Shown: positions 1-13,002, counted from the first letter of the stretch. The stretch: DNA of 64,000 bases from Diploptera punctata (GCA_030220185.1 JASPKZ010003440.1:226001-290000); one strand, 5' to 3'. Program-made: numbers and translations. The notes: generated from the sequence alone by a model not told the origin.

Positions 1-80
1 AATGGTACCACAGGCATATTAACACGACAACTGTTCTTTCCAAGTATCTATGACAGAATAAAATACAACTTTTTTTTTGT

Positions 81-160
81 GGTAGAGTATTGGTCTAGAA
101 AGCCAAAGGTCCTGGGTTGAAACCCCAATCTGGGCGTATGATTTTTCTCTTCATATATAT
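81..160 (+). repeat. tRNA-derived SINE (family C), fragment
   Basis: Partial tRNA-like head: GGTAGAG..., an anticodon arm with TTGG...CCAA, then a B-box-like GGTTGAAACCCC and the family-typical TTTTTCTCTTC after the tRNA part. The same unit recurs at 540-835, 15559, 18965, 22556, 23935, 29127, 31290, 36437, 49690, 51110 and 52654. Confidence 0.7.
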
Positions 161-168
161 AATTTAAT

Positions 169-360
169 CGGCCACGGTGGACTAGTGGTTACGCTCCTTG
201 CCTCTGATCCCGAGTTCAAACCCGGCCAGGGTCAATGGATTTTTTAGGATGGAAAAATCCAAGGAGCAAGTCCTCCGGGAGGGACTTTAAGCCGTGGGTC
301 CTGAGTCTGAAGATTTTCAGGCTCGTAAAAGATCCTTAAGCCTGAATGAAAAGATCTCTA
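169..360 (+). repeat. tRNA-headed SINE with GAGTTCAAACCCGG B box
   Basis: GGCCACGGTGGACTAGTGGTTACG resembles a D arm with an A box. GAGTTCAAACCCGGCC is a good B box. The body that follows (AAAATCCAAGGAGCAAG, CTCCGGGAGGGACTT) is not tRNA-like. It is probably a SINE. No second full copy was noticed in this window, so the body boundary is uncertain. Confidence 0.5.
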
Positions 361-539
361 AGCAAAATTTACTGAATTTTCTCATCCTAGTACTATCTTG
401 GTTTCCTAGATGTCAGTATGAGGCAGAACGCTGACCACTCAAATGACATCTATACGAAAACAAGTATAACTAAATTAGTATGGTTCAAATTCTTCCCTGT
501 AGGGGGAGAGCGGCTAAATCTCTGTTAAGGGAAACAAGA

Positions 540-835
540 TACAAGAAGATATATAATTTATCCTTCGGTGAGAAGTGTTAAATTAATAATAAAAACTGGC
601 TTTATAAAGTAGTGTTCAAATTCCCAATAAATGTCTTCTTAAATAAGAAGCTGCCATTTGCGTGATCAAGCAAATGCTCATAGTATTCAGTGCTTGGGAA
701 TTAACAATGAATAAGAGAAAAAAGCCAAAGGTCCTGGGTTCAAACCCCAGTCTGAGTGTATAATTTTTCTCTCCAAATATAATTTATCCTTCAGTGAGAA
801 GTGTTAAATTAATAATAAAAACATCAAGACAACTG
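540..835 (+). repeat. Family C tRNA SINE unit(s), rearranged
   Basis: Contains the family body: TTTATCCTTC, AGAAGTGTTAAATTAATAA, the CCCAATAAATGTCTTCTT stretch and a half tRNA (CCAAAGGTCCTGGGTTCAAA) followed by TTTTTCTCT. The tRNA 5' half is missing, so this is a damaged copy. Confidence 0.65.
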
Positions 836-851
836 TTCTTTCCAAGTATCT

Positions 852-1142
852 ATGACAATAAAATGCAAACACATTATTCCAAATTTTATACTAACACAAT
901 TCCTCACTGGGCACTCTAAATTTGGCCAATACCTCCAGAGATTTAACATCAGAGAAAATTCAAATTGTAATTGTGGCATTAGCAACCAAAGCATTGAACA
1001 TATTATATTTGATTGCCCTTTGTTGTGGAATGAAAGATTTGAATTCTCATGTCTACTAAATAACACCGCCTGTTTAAGTGAACCACCCATTACAGAAGTG
1101 CTTATGGCAGAAAAGAACTACAGACTTTTAATGTTTTTATAA
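852..1142 (+). pseudogene. LINE ORF2 C-terminal fragment
   Basis: A 96-codon ORF with FLTQFLTGHSKFGQYLQRF ... CNCGISNQSIEHIIFDCPLL. The pattern LTGH..F..YL.RF...C.CG....EHI...CP is the C-terminal segment after the RT/RNase H part of many insect I/Jockey/R1-type LINEs. No RT domain is upstream, so it is a 5'-truncated copy. The probable 3' UTR of the element follows (1255-1690). Confidence 0.7.
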
Positions 1143-1254
1143 ATAAAATTCATAAAAATTTTAATTTTAGATAAAATTATATAATGACTCGCAACTTTGT
1201 AACAAACTATAAACCTATATCTTAGGTAAAATAGGGTTTAAATTTCGGATAACC

Positions 1255-1695
1255 CTCAGGGGTCCTCATCAAGGGAATATGTGGATGGCGACCACAAGGT
1301 GCCCAAGCTGAGCAAAACATTTCTTCCACTTACTCTTTTAACTTTACTATCTAACCTCTCTTGGTTAACTCTTGTTTTTTCAACCCCGATGCTATTAGGG
1401 CATCCGAGGGCTAGGGAGTCTTTCCTTTCTTCCATTTCTTCTTTCCTTTATTTTCTTTTCTTCTCCAGGAAAGCCTGACCAGAGGCTATAAGATGGCAGC
1501 CCCATCACTGGTCTTGCCTTCCTTTGGCCAGCAACCAATCGAAGGAACTATTATTATGCTTTCAAGTCTTATACGAGAATTTTCCGGAAGGATCAAACTA
1601 TTTACGCTGGAGGGAACAATTTTCTATAGGATCGTAATAGGTCTTGGCCTAATACTTGGAAGGAAGAAGAAGAAGAATAATTTTGGATATTAAAT
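1255..1695 (+). mobile_element. LINE 3' UTR ending in a GAA-rich tail
   Basis: The stretch GTGGATGGCGACCACAAGG, pyrimidine-rich text, CTTGGCCTAATACTTGGAAG and then GAAGAAGAAG is a dispersed 3' end. Its reverse complement recurs at about 32400-32790 (start and middle part) and at 22172-22246 (end part only). This shows a retroelement with variable 5' truncation. It is probably the same element as the ORF at 852-1142. Confidence 0.65.
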
Positions 1696-1704
1696 ATTAA
1701 TAAT

Positions 1705-2055
1705 AATCCATCCATATAGTAATTCTGCCCGAAGGCAGGTCCTTCGCTGCAATCATAGCATTTTCATGCTATGCTTGCAGCTTTACTAGGGAATTGTAAG
1801 TATGGTAGCTTCCCGTTGCTTTTCATACCGATGAAGGATGATGGTGGTGATGATGATAATGATAAAGGATGATGATGATGATGATGGCCATATGATTTCG
1901 GGGATCATTTGGGCCTTGAAGTTTTCCTGACATTTGTCTTAGAGGTGAGAAAAAACCCCAATAAAAACCCCACCCAGAAAAACTGCCCCGACCAGGGATC
2001 GAACCCGGGCCCGCTGCGTGAAAAGGCAGCACGCTACCTCGAGACCACAGCGGTT
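1705..2055 (-). repeat. tRNA-derived SINE, family B
   Basis: On the minus strand a tRNA-like head GTGGTCTCGAGGTAGCGTG ... GGGTTCGATCCCTGGTC is followed by the family body (GTTTTTATTGGGGTTTTTTC, a CAT-rich run near 1862-1886, CATAGCATGAAAATGCTATG). Another good copy is at 31798-32125, with partial ones at 34640-34808 and 50880-50975. Confidence 0.8.
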
Positions 2056-2059
2056 TAAT

Positions 2060-4240
2060 AAAGTTGACAATTGTTCAAATTTTTGTCATAGTGGTTTTAA
2101 ACTTCATGTATTCTAAAATTGGTGCACATATACAAAATATTGAATGACAGCAGTGTGAAGTTTGGAGAAATGTACTTTCCCTTCACAATTTTGCACATTT
2201 CATTGGACACTTAACTGAATGCATATTAAAGTATCCATGACAAGAGAGAATATATGCATTTTTCAGAACAGCAGTCTTCTTATCCTCCACATAACTGAGA
2301 AATGATTAGGTTAGGAGAGGTTAGTAGTTTGTTAGGTTATGTTGGATTTTAGTCAAAATTATGGGTTTGCAAAAAAATTTGTCTAACGGTATCTCTTTTT
2401 GAAAATTGATGCCAAAATCCACATTTTTTTTGTAAAAATGTTCAAAATTGCAGCTTCATCATTCTAAACAACTACCAAATTGTCAGTAGATGTTGCAAAT
2501 AGAATTAAAAAACACCACTGACAGCTATAGATATAAACTAATATAACCAATATAGTATGTAACCTATGTGGTCCATAGATAATGTGTGCATGCTACAATA
2601 GCTAATGTCAGTGGTATATTATAGAAAATTAAAATACTGGGAAAAACTTTAGTTCACCTTTCCTAATACATTTTCTAAGTCCTACAGAATAACAGTGCAC
2701 ATGCGCAAAAGTTTACAGAGTTGTTGCTAGATGGGACCACATATTTGTGAAATCCTACAAAGCTGTCATTAGATGGAACAACGTAGCTGCAAAATTGATA
2801 TGACAACCTTTACAATAAATTCCCAAACATTTATTAGAAACGGGCATACATGAACTTACCTCTGCCTAATCTAACAAAATAAGTTGCATGCATATTATTT
2901 AATGAAATGTACAGTAATCTGATGTACACTAATCTTTCCCATCGTAACCTAACTAAATGAAGTGAGTGAACATCCATTTCATAAAATATATTTTTGAATG
3001 TTGGTCATTCGGATTTCACAGATATATCAACCATTTAGATGAAGTTCCTTTCAGCTTTCGCAGCAATAATTCTGCATAACTTCGAATAAATAATTGCGTA
3101 CATAGAAAAATATTTTATAATTGTAAAAAAGGGTCATTGCAAAATGTTTAAAATATTACGAAATGTTAGTAAAGACAGAAGATGTACATAGAGCAACAAT
3201 ATTACAAGAATATAGGCCTACTATGGAAAATCAAGGGTAAGACAATCTAAAGTTGAGCCCTTTTTAAAGTAAAACAAAAATGTAATAATATTCATCAATA
3301 TACACCGAAGAGGAACTAATCCAGATAATCTGTAAAACTCATTACACATAACAGTCCACTTATGAGATAAACACAATTTTGAATAGTTTAATTATATAAA
3401 TGAAGCCAATACCATAAATATAAATACTCTATACTTACTCGTCGTACAAAGGTTTCTATTTGATCTTAACTAGAATTGAACATATGTACTTTTCAGTTAT
3501 TAAGTTTGCATAATATAATGCGACAAAAGATCAATTACTTTAGAATACGTCAAATATGACAGCACTTTACACGCCTTGAAAATTTAAATTATGTGCACGA
3601 ATGGCGATTTCTGTCTTTCCCATTTGAACGTAATTACTATTTCCTGTAAAGTATATAATTATAGAATATATAATAACCTTTACTTATATCGGAAAGAAAC
3701 ACAGAAAGGTTATTTGAATGCCCTGCAACTTCCGCCATTATAAAGATCTTGAAAGAAGCAGAAAGTGCCATACCCATTTTAGCTCTATGCAAAACATATA
3801 TCCATCAATAATATTAATAACTCTCATTTAAATATATACACTTACCCTTCACCTAAACTTGCAACTCTCTGTGAAGAAAGTTTTCATCCGCATATATTAA
3901 AATATAAAGCAATTTTGTCTCAAAAAAACCAATACCAACAAATACAACACGTTCCGATGCTCCGTTGTTTCTGACATGACCTAAAATCAGTGCTGCCAAC
4001 ATATATTTTCGAAATATCGCTAAATAATTTTTAAACCGCTAAATTTACCCACGAAAATGTTAAAGTTCAGTTAAAGTTTGAAAAGTTAATGTTTTTTTAA
4101 AAAAACACCATTAACTATTAAACAGCCTTACGGTCACAGTTTCTGACTACAGTTCAGGAAGTCCTGAAATTCAATTTTCGGCGAAATCACAGGCATTTTT
4201 CCTTAAAAATTCCTAACTTTTCCTTTAAAAAAATCCTGTA
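2060..4240. other. AT-rich intergenic DNA, nothing recognised
   Basis: No ORF of note, no tRNA-like box and no terminal repeat seen. A weak local direct similarity exists between about 2710-2745 and 2757-2790 (GCTAGATGGGAC versus ATTAGATGGAAC). Confidence 0.5.
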
Positions 4241-5543
4241 AAGGGCAGGGATTACATTCCTATTTATCTATGTATAGGGCATAGAGTTCCAGCTCTGAGC
4301 TGGCTACTTCTGGGATACGCCCGTCCAAAGAAATCCTAGGAGCAAATATTATTTTATTTTTAAAAAACCTAACATATTTTAAGCTATTTTAATAAACTTT
4401 TCATTACTTACACAAAATGCAGGGATAGCAATGCTTTAGTTGGACATGGCATTGCATCACTTGAACTGCACAAAATATTACTGTGTAAATGTTAGGTAAA
4501 TTGTCTGTTTTTAATACAATGTATACGTATAACACATTTTCCTTCATCCCTTATAGTGTGTGTATTTTAATACCATTCACTGCACTTTATGTTCTTCAGG
4601 TTGTGCGCTGAACAGATAGATGGTGTGGTCCATTTTCAATTTACACACCACTTCGGCAGACTACTTTATATAGATGTATTCTTGGATTGTGCACAGAGAG
4701 GAGTGTACAATGAATGTATGAGTATGTTTGTGTAATGTAAAGTGTGTTGTATGAGGCATGATGATGATGATAAGAGAGAAGGTAATATTCAATGCTGGCA
4801 CATAGCCAATTTGTAATGATACAGGCCATACTTAAAAATAAAATGATAATAAAAACTATTATTAAATAAATAATCACCTTTAAATATTAATTAGTCATAC
4901 TCGAAGTTCATACAAGGGCTTTTAGGAAATAAAAAATGCGTAAAATTTTATATTTTATAAGTATCTGGGACTCATTGTCGAAACCTGTCGCAACAACACC
5001 AGGATGTAGTTTCAAAATATCAACATGTTTTGACAGACTATGGATATCACACTTATATAAGTTTATGTAAGCAGCTATGGCAAAATATAACACTTATATA
5101 AGTAAGCAAACATCTTATACAATTTGGCCTGAAAAGACCAGAATTATTTCCACCTTAGGTCATTTGGAAAGTTCAAGGGAATATGGAAAATACTCAGAGA
5201 AAACTGGGTTTGCTACAAAATTTAGAAATGAGAAAGTGGGATAAAATCACATAAATATATACTTGTAAATTTTAACCAAAATGTCAGACTAGAGGCAGGG
5301 ACTGAAGGATACGCTACCGGTTCCTTTGGGACGGGTAATGAATCCTCTACATGGGTAAGTATAGGTTTTTAATAACTATGGTGGATCAATTTAACTTCAA
5401 AACCAAATGGTTCAAAGAACCATTAAAAACATTAGATTAATTTGGTTAACTGTTAATAACTATGCATTATCAAATAAGAAGACCAAAGGGTCGAATTAAA
5501 TAATAAATTAAAAAATTAATAATCTACAGTTGATTCAGTTGAA

Positions 5544-5581
<38 letters not shown>

Positions 5582-6095
5582 TTTAAATCAATTTCGGTGT
5601 GATCCAATATGGCGATTCCAGCTTCCTTGCCAAAGATGTTTTAACTGTTTTATGATTGAATATGTTTTATGTAATGTTGACATTTATAATAAATGTGTTT
5701 TTTTTTATGGTTTTATATATGTTTCTATGTACAAAATGATGTTCTTGTTAACTTTTTCACTGCCACGATCGAAGGCCATCCGCTCAGGCCAAGGTCAATT
5801 AATAATATTGAACAATTTTTCCTTCCTGGAACGCTACTTTATGACCTATGATAATCTAGGTTGTAACACTATTCCTATTGAAAAGCGCCGAGGGGGCCGT
5901 CAAACTTAAGTCCCCATCCAATAGATGAATCACTATGAACAGTACCATATGTCTTCTCAATGTATGTAGGCCTACTGCAGAGAGGTTTGCAATTTAATGC
6001 AAGAATCTGGTGCACAATCTAGTGATTAAAAATTGTACACCACCATCTCTTCTGGTCCCGAGAATGAAAATTTTGTAATTAAATTAATTGAATAA
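4241..6095. other. AT-rich intergenic DNA with an (AT)n microsatellite
   Basis: Holds a perfect (AT) dinucleotide run at 5551-5576 and only short chance ORFs. No host exon or mobile-element domain was recognised. Confidence 0.5.
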
Positions 6096-6099
6096 TTAA

Positions 6100-6170
6100 A
6101 ATTTTCAACCCGCTGGGTATCAACCCGGGCCAACTAGTCAGGAAGCAGGCATGCTACCATCTAACATTCC
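6100..6170 (-). repeat. tRNA-like SINE head, fragment
   Basis: On the minus strand GTTAGATGGTAGCATGCCTG ... GGCCCGGGTTGATACCCAGC resembles a tRNA D arm, anticodon arm and B box. No tail was delimited, so it is called only as a SINE fragment. Confidence 0.4.
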
Positions 6171-7780
6171 AAAAACTTTGGATATATTATGTAACCTACA
6201 CTTTGCAGTGTAATCGTTCACTTTCCAATTCCATTTACTCCATTACTCATTTTCTTTTAGCCAGTTGTCATTAAAAAACACAACACCTTTTAAGTTTTTT
6301 TTTTTTGGTGATGGACAAGATGGATTCTGATCTGATACCTGCTTTGTCAGAGACATCCTTGATGAGAAAAAAACACCTTATACAAACACGAGAGAAACGG
6401 ACACACAGTTTACCATTCACAATCACTAAACACAATAATAAGCGAAAAATAATAGTAGACAGCCCACTACTTCCAGTTAGCAGTTTGCACGGCACACACA
6501 TGGAAAAATGCATGATCTAGCTGGACAAAATTAATTTTCAAACTTGTTACAAAATGTAAAACATGTACTATATGAATCAAAGTTTCAAACTTTATGGTAT
6601 AAATGGCACCATCGCTGCAGCCAATGAAAGTTATCGCTCAGAACAGTATGTGTGGAGAGTCATTCAAAGACAAAATTCAGAGCTAGTTATTTCCCTGTAG
6701 TATTCATGTTATGTGAGTGACCTGTCTGCATGGATTCTGTAGCAGGAAGCATGCTCTTTTATAGTATACTATTTTTCCATTTAATTTATTTTCTATTACT
6801 TTATTAAGTATTTTATAAAGTACTGTAATTACATAAAATTATATTCAAAGAATATTATTTGACAAAGGTCATAAAATATTCTATTCTGATCATTTTATTT
6901 GTTCTTTCTATGTGAAAATGTTTTCTATGCTCATTGAGATTATGTATTATACAAAAAAATTAGATCACTTTTAATCACTTTCGGAGGACAGCGTGAAAAA
7001 TCACAAAATATGAACTATTTTTACTACTTAAAGACAAAAAATTCTTTAAATTATCTACTACAAAGTATTATCAAGAGGTATTCAATTATATTTTAGACAA
7101 ATGTAGAGTAAATCAGTGCTCTTCTGAAGTAGAAAAATGTTTAAGACGTAAGGTAAGTGTGTTTATATTAATGCTAATTGCAATGTAAAAGGCAAGTAGA
7201 CAATTAAATGACAAATTCACAAAGAAAAACTATCAGTGGTTACACACAGATGTAAACCTACAGATATTAATCGGCAGCTTTAAATAAAAATGAGGAAGAC
7301 AAGGAAACTTTTTAATAAAATTCAAAGAGAATGTATTACCACTAGTGTCAGATATATTTCCAAAAAAATGTACTTATGCTACTCGGTAGAGAGGAAAAAG
7401 GACATCTGCTGAAATAGTGAAACTCACCACAAATACATCACCAAGAAGACTAAAAAAAAAGATGGCAATGGTGCCCCGCTCTATGTAGATCTTGAATCTT
7501 TGCCCTTCAAAAGAAGCTATGGTCCTTACTGTTGATTTAGAGTTAAGAAAAGATGATTTCACTCATCTTCAGGCTGCAGCAAAGGTAAGAGGCGCATCCT
7601 AAACCCATCATATCATATAATTTCACAAATAAAAGAATAGTGTTATCCTGATAACATTTGACAGCGGAGCTGAGATTCCTCAACAAAGTCTTTTAGATCA
7701 TACAGTACAATAATTAGTTTATAAATGAGTTGGAGAAAGTGTTTTTTTTTATGTCTCACCTCGTAAAATATACAGGAAAG
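6171..7780. other. AT-rich intergenic DNA, nothing recognised
   Basis: Only short chance ORFs on both strands. No recognisable motif, RNA gene or repeat boundary. Confidence 0.45.
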
Positions 7781-7784
7781 ATAC

Positions 7785-8660
7785 CTATACAGATAATTCC
7801 ATTACATCTTCAGGTTTTAATCATATTGCATATAAACATGCAATATTGAACAGTTTAATATACAGATTAACAAACATCCTATTAAGTGAAGAAAATTTTA
7901 AGAAAGAATACAATCATATTTTAAACATAGCTACATTAAATGGTTTTGGAAAGAAGATAATAATAAATAAGTTAAATTGTTACTTATTTTAGGAATTCTC
8001 ACTATGAGGTATATTCATTAAGGTAGAATTTTTATCACTCACCTCATATTGTTGTTCTTATTTGACTATAAACTAGTTTTGGAACATAGTTTCTGTTCCA
8101 TCCTCAGTATCATCATGACCGTTGTTCTGTTGTCTTGAAGAGCTCTTCACGACAGAACAACGGTCGTGACGATACTGAGGATGGAACAGAAACTATGTTC
8201 CAAAACTAGTTTATAGTCAAATAAGAAGAACAATATGAGGTGAGAGATATAAAAAAATTCTACCTTAAGTTAAATGGGTTCAAACAACAAAAAAAGACTT
8301 AAAGAATACACCACCCTACAACCTGATTCAGAAGAAAGGAAACAATTCAAGAAAATTATTTACCATCCTGGAACACACACAAAATAAAAAAAAAATTAAC
8401 AAATTCAATATTACATTAGCACCGATTAACAAATTTAGTCTGGATAATCTACTAATAACTAATAAAAAAGTTAATGTTCCAGATAGTAAAAAATCTGGAA
8501 TTTATCACATTAATTGCAATGACTGCAAGAAAAAAAAAATATATATATATATATAGGAAAAACTAAAAGGAATTTAGAAACTGGTGAAATTGAAAAATCA
8601 GCAATTGCAGCTCATAGTTTGCTAGAGAATCACAAAATTGGAAGAGAAACCTTCCATTCG
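7785..8660 (+). mobile_element. Decayed Penelope-like element split by a nested insertion
   Basis: Before 7977, translation gives FNHIAYKHAILNSLIYRL and FKKEYNHIL, the RT thumb to linker of PLEs. After 8275 come the linker and a degenerate GIY-YIG part with GKTKRNLE and EIEKSAIAAHS. The two halves were once continuous; a palindromic element (7978-8266) interrupts them. Frameshifts and stops make it a relic. Confidence 0.75.
7978..8266. mobile_element. Palindromic PLE-derived insertion P1, TSD AAGTTAAAT
   Basis: Flanked by AAGTTAAAT at 7969-7977 and 8267-8275. It is an inverted repeat with about 120 bp arms (8019-8142 and 8143-8266), starting CTCACCTCATATTG and its complement. The left side alone carries the tail TTAGGAATTCTCACTATGAG. 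The arms share sequence with P14 (43639-44704), including CTGAGGATGGAACA and its complement. Confidence 0.85.
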
Positions 8661-8691
8661 ATGAACATGTTGCATCCATCTTGACTTATAA

Positions 8692-9260
8692 TCAGAAATT
8701 TTGTTTTCTAAAGGTTCCATGTGTAATTCTTCTAAGATGATCTAGTAGTGTGTATCCTGCAGTCCTCTGAAGGTATCTCATTTCAGCAGATCTAAGTCTC
8801 TGTATATCCTTCTGTTTCAACGTCCATATTTCGCTACCATACAAAAGAGTTGGAAGAGCTAGTGTTTTATACACTTTTAATCTTGAATGCTTTTGGACTA
8901 ACTGTGGCTTGAAGATAGAATTTATTAACCCTAAAATTCTTAAAAATGTAGATATTTTTGCATTTACATCCTTTTCTTCTTCATATGACATATGCATCCT
9001 AGATATGTAAAATTATTCATCTGCTCCAAAATTTTATTGTCCAGTACAATTTTACTTCTGACAGGATCTACACCTTGAAATGCCATAATTTTTGTTTTTC
9101 CTGTAGATATCTTCAATCCATATTCTTCTGTAATTTTGTTAAGTTCATACAGACCTTTCTGTAGATTATCTTCTGAATTTGCTATTATTATTTGGTCATC
9201 TGCAAACAATAGGGCTGCTCATATTTCAATTCCTTCTGGATTTTTTTCATGTTGAGACTT
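8692..9260 (-). pseudogene. LINE reverse transcriptase fragment (FADD box)
   Basis: Two overlapping frames on the minus strand give LLFADDQIIIANSEDNLQ, GLKISTGKTKIMAFQG, ILEQMNNFTYLGC, then KVYKTLALPTLLYGSEIWTL and EMRYLQRTAGYTLLDHLR. FADD is the RT catalytic box; the rest is the palm/thumb region of a non-LTR reverse transcriptase. One frameshift near 8980 separates the halves. A related fragment lies at 50230-50780. Confidence 0.85.
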
Positions 9261-9289
9261 GAAAGTAGTTTTGAAGTTCCTTAGGACGG

Positions 9290-9450
9290 GTTACTGGCCT
9301 GACGCTAAGTAGTCCAGTGGTAGGGCTGCTACCTTTTAGTCTCTGGACAGACATTAGGATACCGCATTTACTCAGTACCCGATGGAACAGTTATAACCGC
9401 CGTGACTCGGTCCTCAGAGCCTCGTTTGTGAAAACGGATTGTACCACAAG
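9290..9450 (+). repeat. Possible tRNA-like SINE fragment
   Basis: AAGTAGTCCAGTGGTAGGGC resembles a D arm with an A box, but no convincing B box was found. Low confidence. Confidence 0.25.
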
Positions 9451-9489
9451 AAGGTGAGGATGAGAATTGGATAGGAGAGGTTATACACA

Positions 9490-10680
9490 CATCACTACCC
9501 CTTACAACCCCTGCTCATTTATAAATTGTAAATACCTCATAATCTTACCTCCCGCTTTGATTTTGATTAAATTACAACTATAATTAGTATTGTACAAGAT
9601 GAGCTGTTAGAACAGAGATGAAATATATAGGTTAATATATAAAACATAATTAACAAATATTTACTGCGCTGTATAATTAACATATTACCAATGTATCATT
9701 CTGTCAAATGCAGTGATGAAGATTTAGAATAGGTATGGATTTCAAGGCAATTGTAAATGGTTATGAAGTAACAAGTAACTGATATGTAAATTATTATTAA
9801 TAACGTAAAACATTCTTATACAAAAATAATAACAATGTACAAATACAAAAGTAATTATTGTAGGAAGTAAGCTAATTCTTCACTATATATTAATAGTAGA
9901 ATGACCACAAATAATATAACTACAAATATTCAAGAAAAAGTAGGCTGTTTTATATGAAACATGTTTTATACATTAAACACAGCTCTCCCTCTTTTCTATG
10001 ATATGTTTTCTACAGTTTTATAATTATGCAAGTTTCAATATACAAAATATCACATTAAAGAACAATTACCAGTACTGTTGTATGAATAAGAAAAAAATAA
10101 ACATTTTCTTCAAAAATTATTGTCTATGTTGATCTATTATTTAGAATTTTGATTATATATTTTTGCATAGTCAGCCATTAGAATTTATTTAATTTCATGA
10201 ATTTTTTAAAAGGGGGCATTGTATTATCTAGGGCATCAAACTATATATTATTTACAAAGTTAGTTGAATATCTAAGAATGTAATAAGAAGTTAAGTGAAA
10301 TAATCAAGTCCTTATTTAAAATGTTTGCTCCCCTAGATAATAAAATGCCACTACCTCCCAGCAAAATTATCTAACTATTTAATCTAAAAAATACATAAAT
10401 GAACAAGAAAACAATATACAGAATAATTAGATTTTCAATTAAAAGTTCTGTCTTCTTCTCCTTCAAGTCATTTTCAATTACTTTGGCCAACTATTACATA
10501 GAAATCTCCAGTCATCTCTGTACTCATGTGTTTTAGTTGCATGTATTGCGTCCATTTTGACTACTATCTTCAATATTGGTATCTTCCTTAATCTAATCTA
10601 GTCATTTGGTCCTGGATATTCCCCTTAGGTTCTTCCCTCTTAGTTTTGTCAGGACCATCTTTTTCATCATCATTATATCC
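9490..10680. other. AT-rich intergenic DNA, nothing recognised
   Basis: No domain, RNA gene or repeat structure was recognised. Confidence 0.45.
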
Positions 10681-10689
10681 ATACAAGAG

Positions 10690-11155
10690 TTAGGCCAAAT
10701 GGCCTATTACAATCTCATAAAGGAAAAATTTTCCTTCTGTTGCTTTTTGGGACATCCCAGAGATCTCTTCCCATGGGGCTGGTAGTGAAGCACTCTCCTC
10801 CTCCTCTTCCTCTATCCAAGCGCAAGAGGCCTAGAAGGCCCTTGGCCTACCAGCCAGCTGCTGGCCTCGCATCCACGTGTGTTAATCACAGAGGTAGATG
10901 ATCATAAGCCAGTGTAGGGGTAACATGGTCAGCATGTCAGGTCCCCCAGCCATTATAGCTGGTTTTCTAAACCTGGAGTCGCTACTTATTGTAGCTACCC
11001 AAATGCCTCACGATGCTGAGTGGGCACTGGTCCCATACTGGCCAAAATTCCATGAGAAAATTTCTTCGCCCACGGGGACTTGAACCAGCACAAGTCCCCG
11101 TAGCTCTGCGCCAAGGCATCTTGCCTTAACCATTTGGCTACGGCATGGGACAGTA
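10690..11155 (-). repeat. SINE family A copy next to a LINE-tail fragment
   Basis: From about 10830 to 11152, the reverse strand of a tRNA-headed SINE: GTAGCCAAATGGTTAAGGC head, GGGACTTGTGCTGGTTCAAG B-box region, then ATTTTCTCATGGAATTTTGG and a GGCCAGCAGCTGG-type tail. 10690-10760 resembles the LINE tail of 1620-1690. Other family A copies are at 14863, 24765, 38964 and 55050. Confidence 0.7.
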
Positions 11156-11329
11156 GTGAAGACTGCTTTTGGGATTTTAGAGGATCTCATCTACCATAAG
11201 TGGCTTGAGCATTTTTTAAAACCTTTTATACAAGCATACATTTCCATCCAAAAACATCTTTATTTCAATAATTTAATAAACAACACATTAACACCTAAAA
11301 AAAAGTATTAATTCTCTTTAAATGATTAT

Positions 11330-12130
11330 AACTCTCCAATCAAACTTTTCACCGGCACACTAGAAGACATTTTCAGGAAGCTCAAATGGTTTAACAGATA
11401 TGGCATAAACATAAATGGATGCAAACTAATAAATCTAAGACTTGCATATAATATAGTGCTGTTTATTCACATCGTCCAAACTGTAAAAGATGCTTCTGGA
11501 ATTAAATGAGCTCACCAATGTCTTAGGCCCTTCAATGTACTAAAGGAAAATTAAAATAATGTCAATTAGGATGCGAATGCCAACAGAAATAATGGGAACG
11601 AAGATTCTGTATGAAGACAAATATATCTATCTACAATCATTCAGCCAAAGATTGGACAAATAAATAAGGCCTGGAAGGCATTCTGATCATGAAATTCATA
11701 ATTTTGGATAAATCTTTAAATAGGAAATTAAGACTGGAGACACTTCACTCTTAGGTCTTCTCTGTGCTGCTATATGGTTGCAAACTTGGGCCCTTTTGAA
11801 AAAGATAACAGAAAAGTTTTGAAACAAGCCAAAGAAAAATGGAGAGGAAGTTACTAGGCATAACACTGAGGGAAAAGGTTTCTAATACAAAGTTATAAGA
11901 AATTACCATTTTAGAAAACTCGCACAATGAAATGCAATAAAATAATGTAGATAGGGTGGCCATGTACCAAGATAACAAGACACATGGGTGCAGTTAACGA
12001 CCCTGCGAGATCCCTATGCAGGCAAGAGAAACCAGAGTAGCCCAAGAAGGAGATGGCGGATACATTCAAACATCAATTAGCAGTCTACCTCAGCCATGAC
12101 AATAGTGAATGGAGAAAGCTCATATGCAAT
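11330..12130 (+). pseudogene. Decayed LINE C-terminal region
   Basis: Broken frames give KMERKLLGITLREKVSNT, a GGHVPR-like block and KRNQ..PRRRW, matching the order QRKMERxxLGISLRD ... WAGHVAR ... GKRxRGRPxxRW seen in insect LINEs. Several stops and shifts; no catalytic RT motif remains. Confidence 0.6.
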
Positions 12131-12238
12131 TAAAAACTCAACTGTAAGTTTAGATAATAATACAGGCTCTTTTTTTAATGTTGAATAGCTCCCTACATGA
12201 ATCGGTGAAACATATCTTTCTCTCTTTCAGGAGCTTAT

Positions 12239-12263
12239 TCATTCATTCATTCATTCATTCATT
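12239..12263. repeat. (CATT)n microsatellite
   Basis: About six perfect tandem CATT units. Confidence 0.9.
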
Positions 12264-12973
12264 TAGTTGTTCATCTAACAACCAGGAAGTTAAAAGTTTA
12301 AATTATTCTGGTCTCTACTACTGACACAAAACAGCTCAATGTGTTTTAAGCTGTTTAATGAATTAGCATTATATGTTATTGTCCTGAGCCAAGGCTCAAG
12401 CATAAATACAGCTTTGGATATAGTAACTTTAATCATTCTGAAGGCAGCTACCCATCACAGCCAAGATTGTGCTTAGTACTAAATCTGCAGCAAAATTAAA
12501 CATAGAAAAATCCTGAAAATAACTGCCTCATGATTTAGTTAAAATTCAATCAATTGACATTACGAAGTCTGAACAAAGAACATGGATTCACAATTTTTTG
12601 TTGTCTCTACATCAACTAAAAACCTGAAAATCCACAGCTATCATCTGTAAAAATAAAGACTGAGCTCTTGCCATGGTTTTATAACTATTGACATAGATTT
12701 TTCAATTGTTTATAGTTATATCCTTTTATATAAATAATAAAAAATATTTTAAACCATGGTCATGATTCATATTTCTAGAATCGGCTCAATAAAATTAACA
12801 ACACTTAAGTTAAAAATCTAAAATAAATACATTATTCATAAGTAATAGTTATTTATATTACAATGAACATAAGTAGTAAATACCTATCAAGGATAAGCTT
12901 GTGCCCAAGGGTTTAGTAGAATAGCAATTAAATCTGAAAATGGTCAATTCATCTCACTCTACATTCTATATAA

Positions 12974-13002
12974 AAATATATATATATATATATATATATA
13001 TA
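12974..13002. repeat. (TA)n microsatellite
   Basis: Uninterrupted TA dinucleotide run. Confidence 0.95.

Noticed and set aside
824..1090. Minus-strand 88-codon ORF
   Set aside because: Antisense shadow of the LINE fragment at 852-1142, with no recognisable motif.
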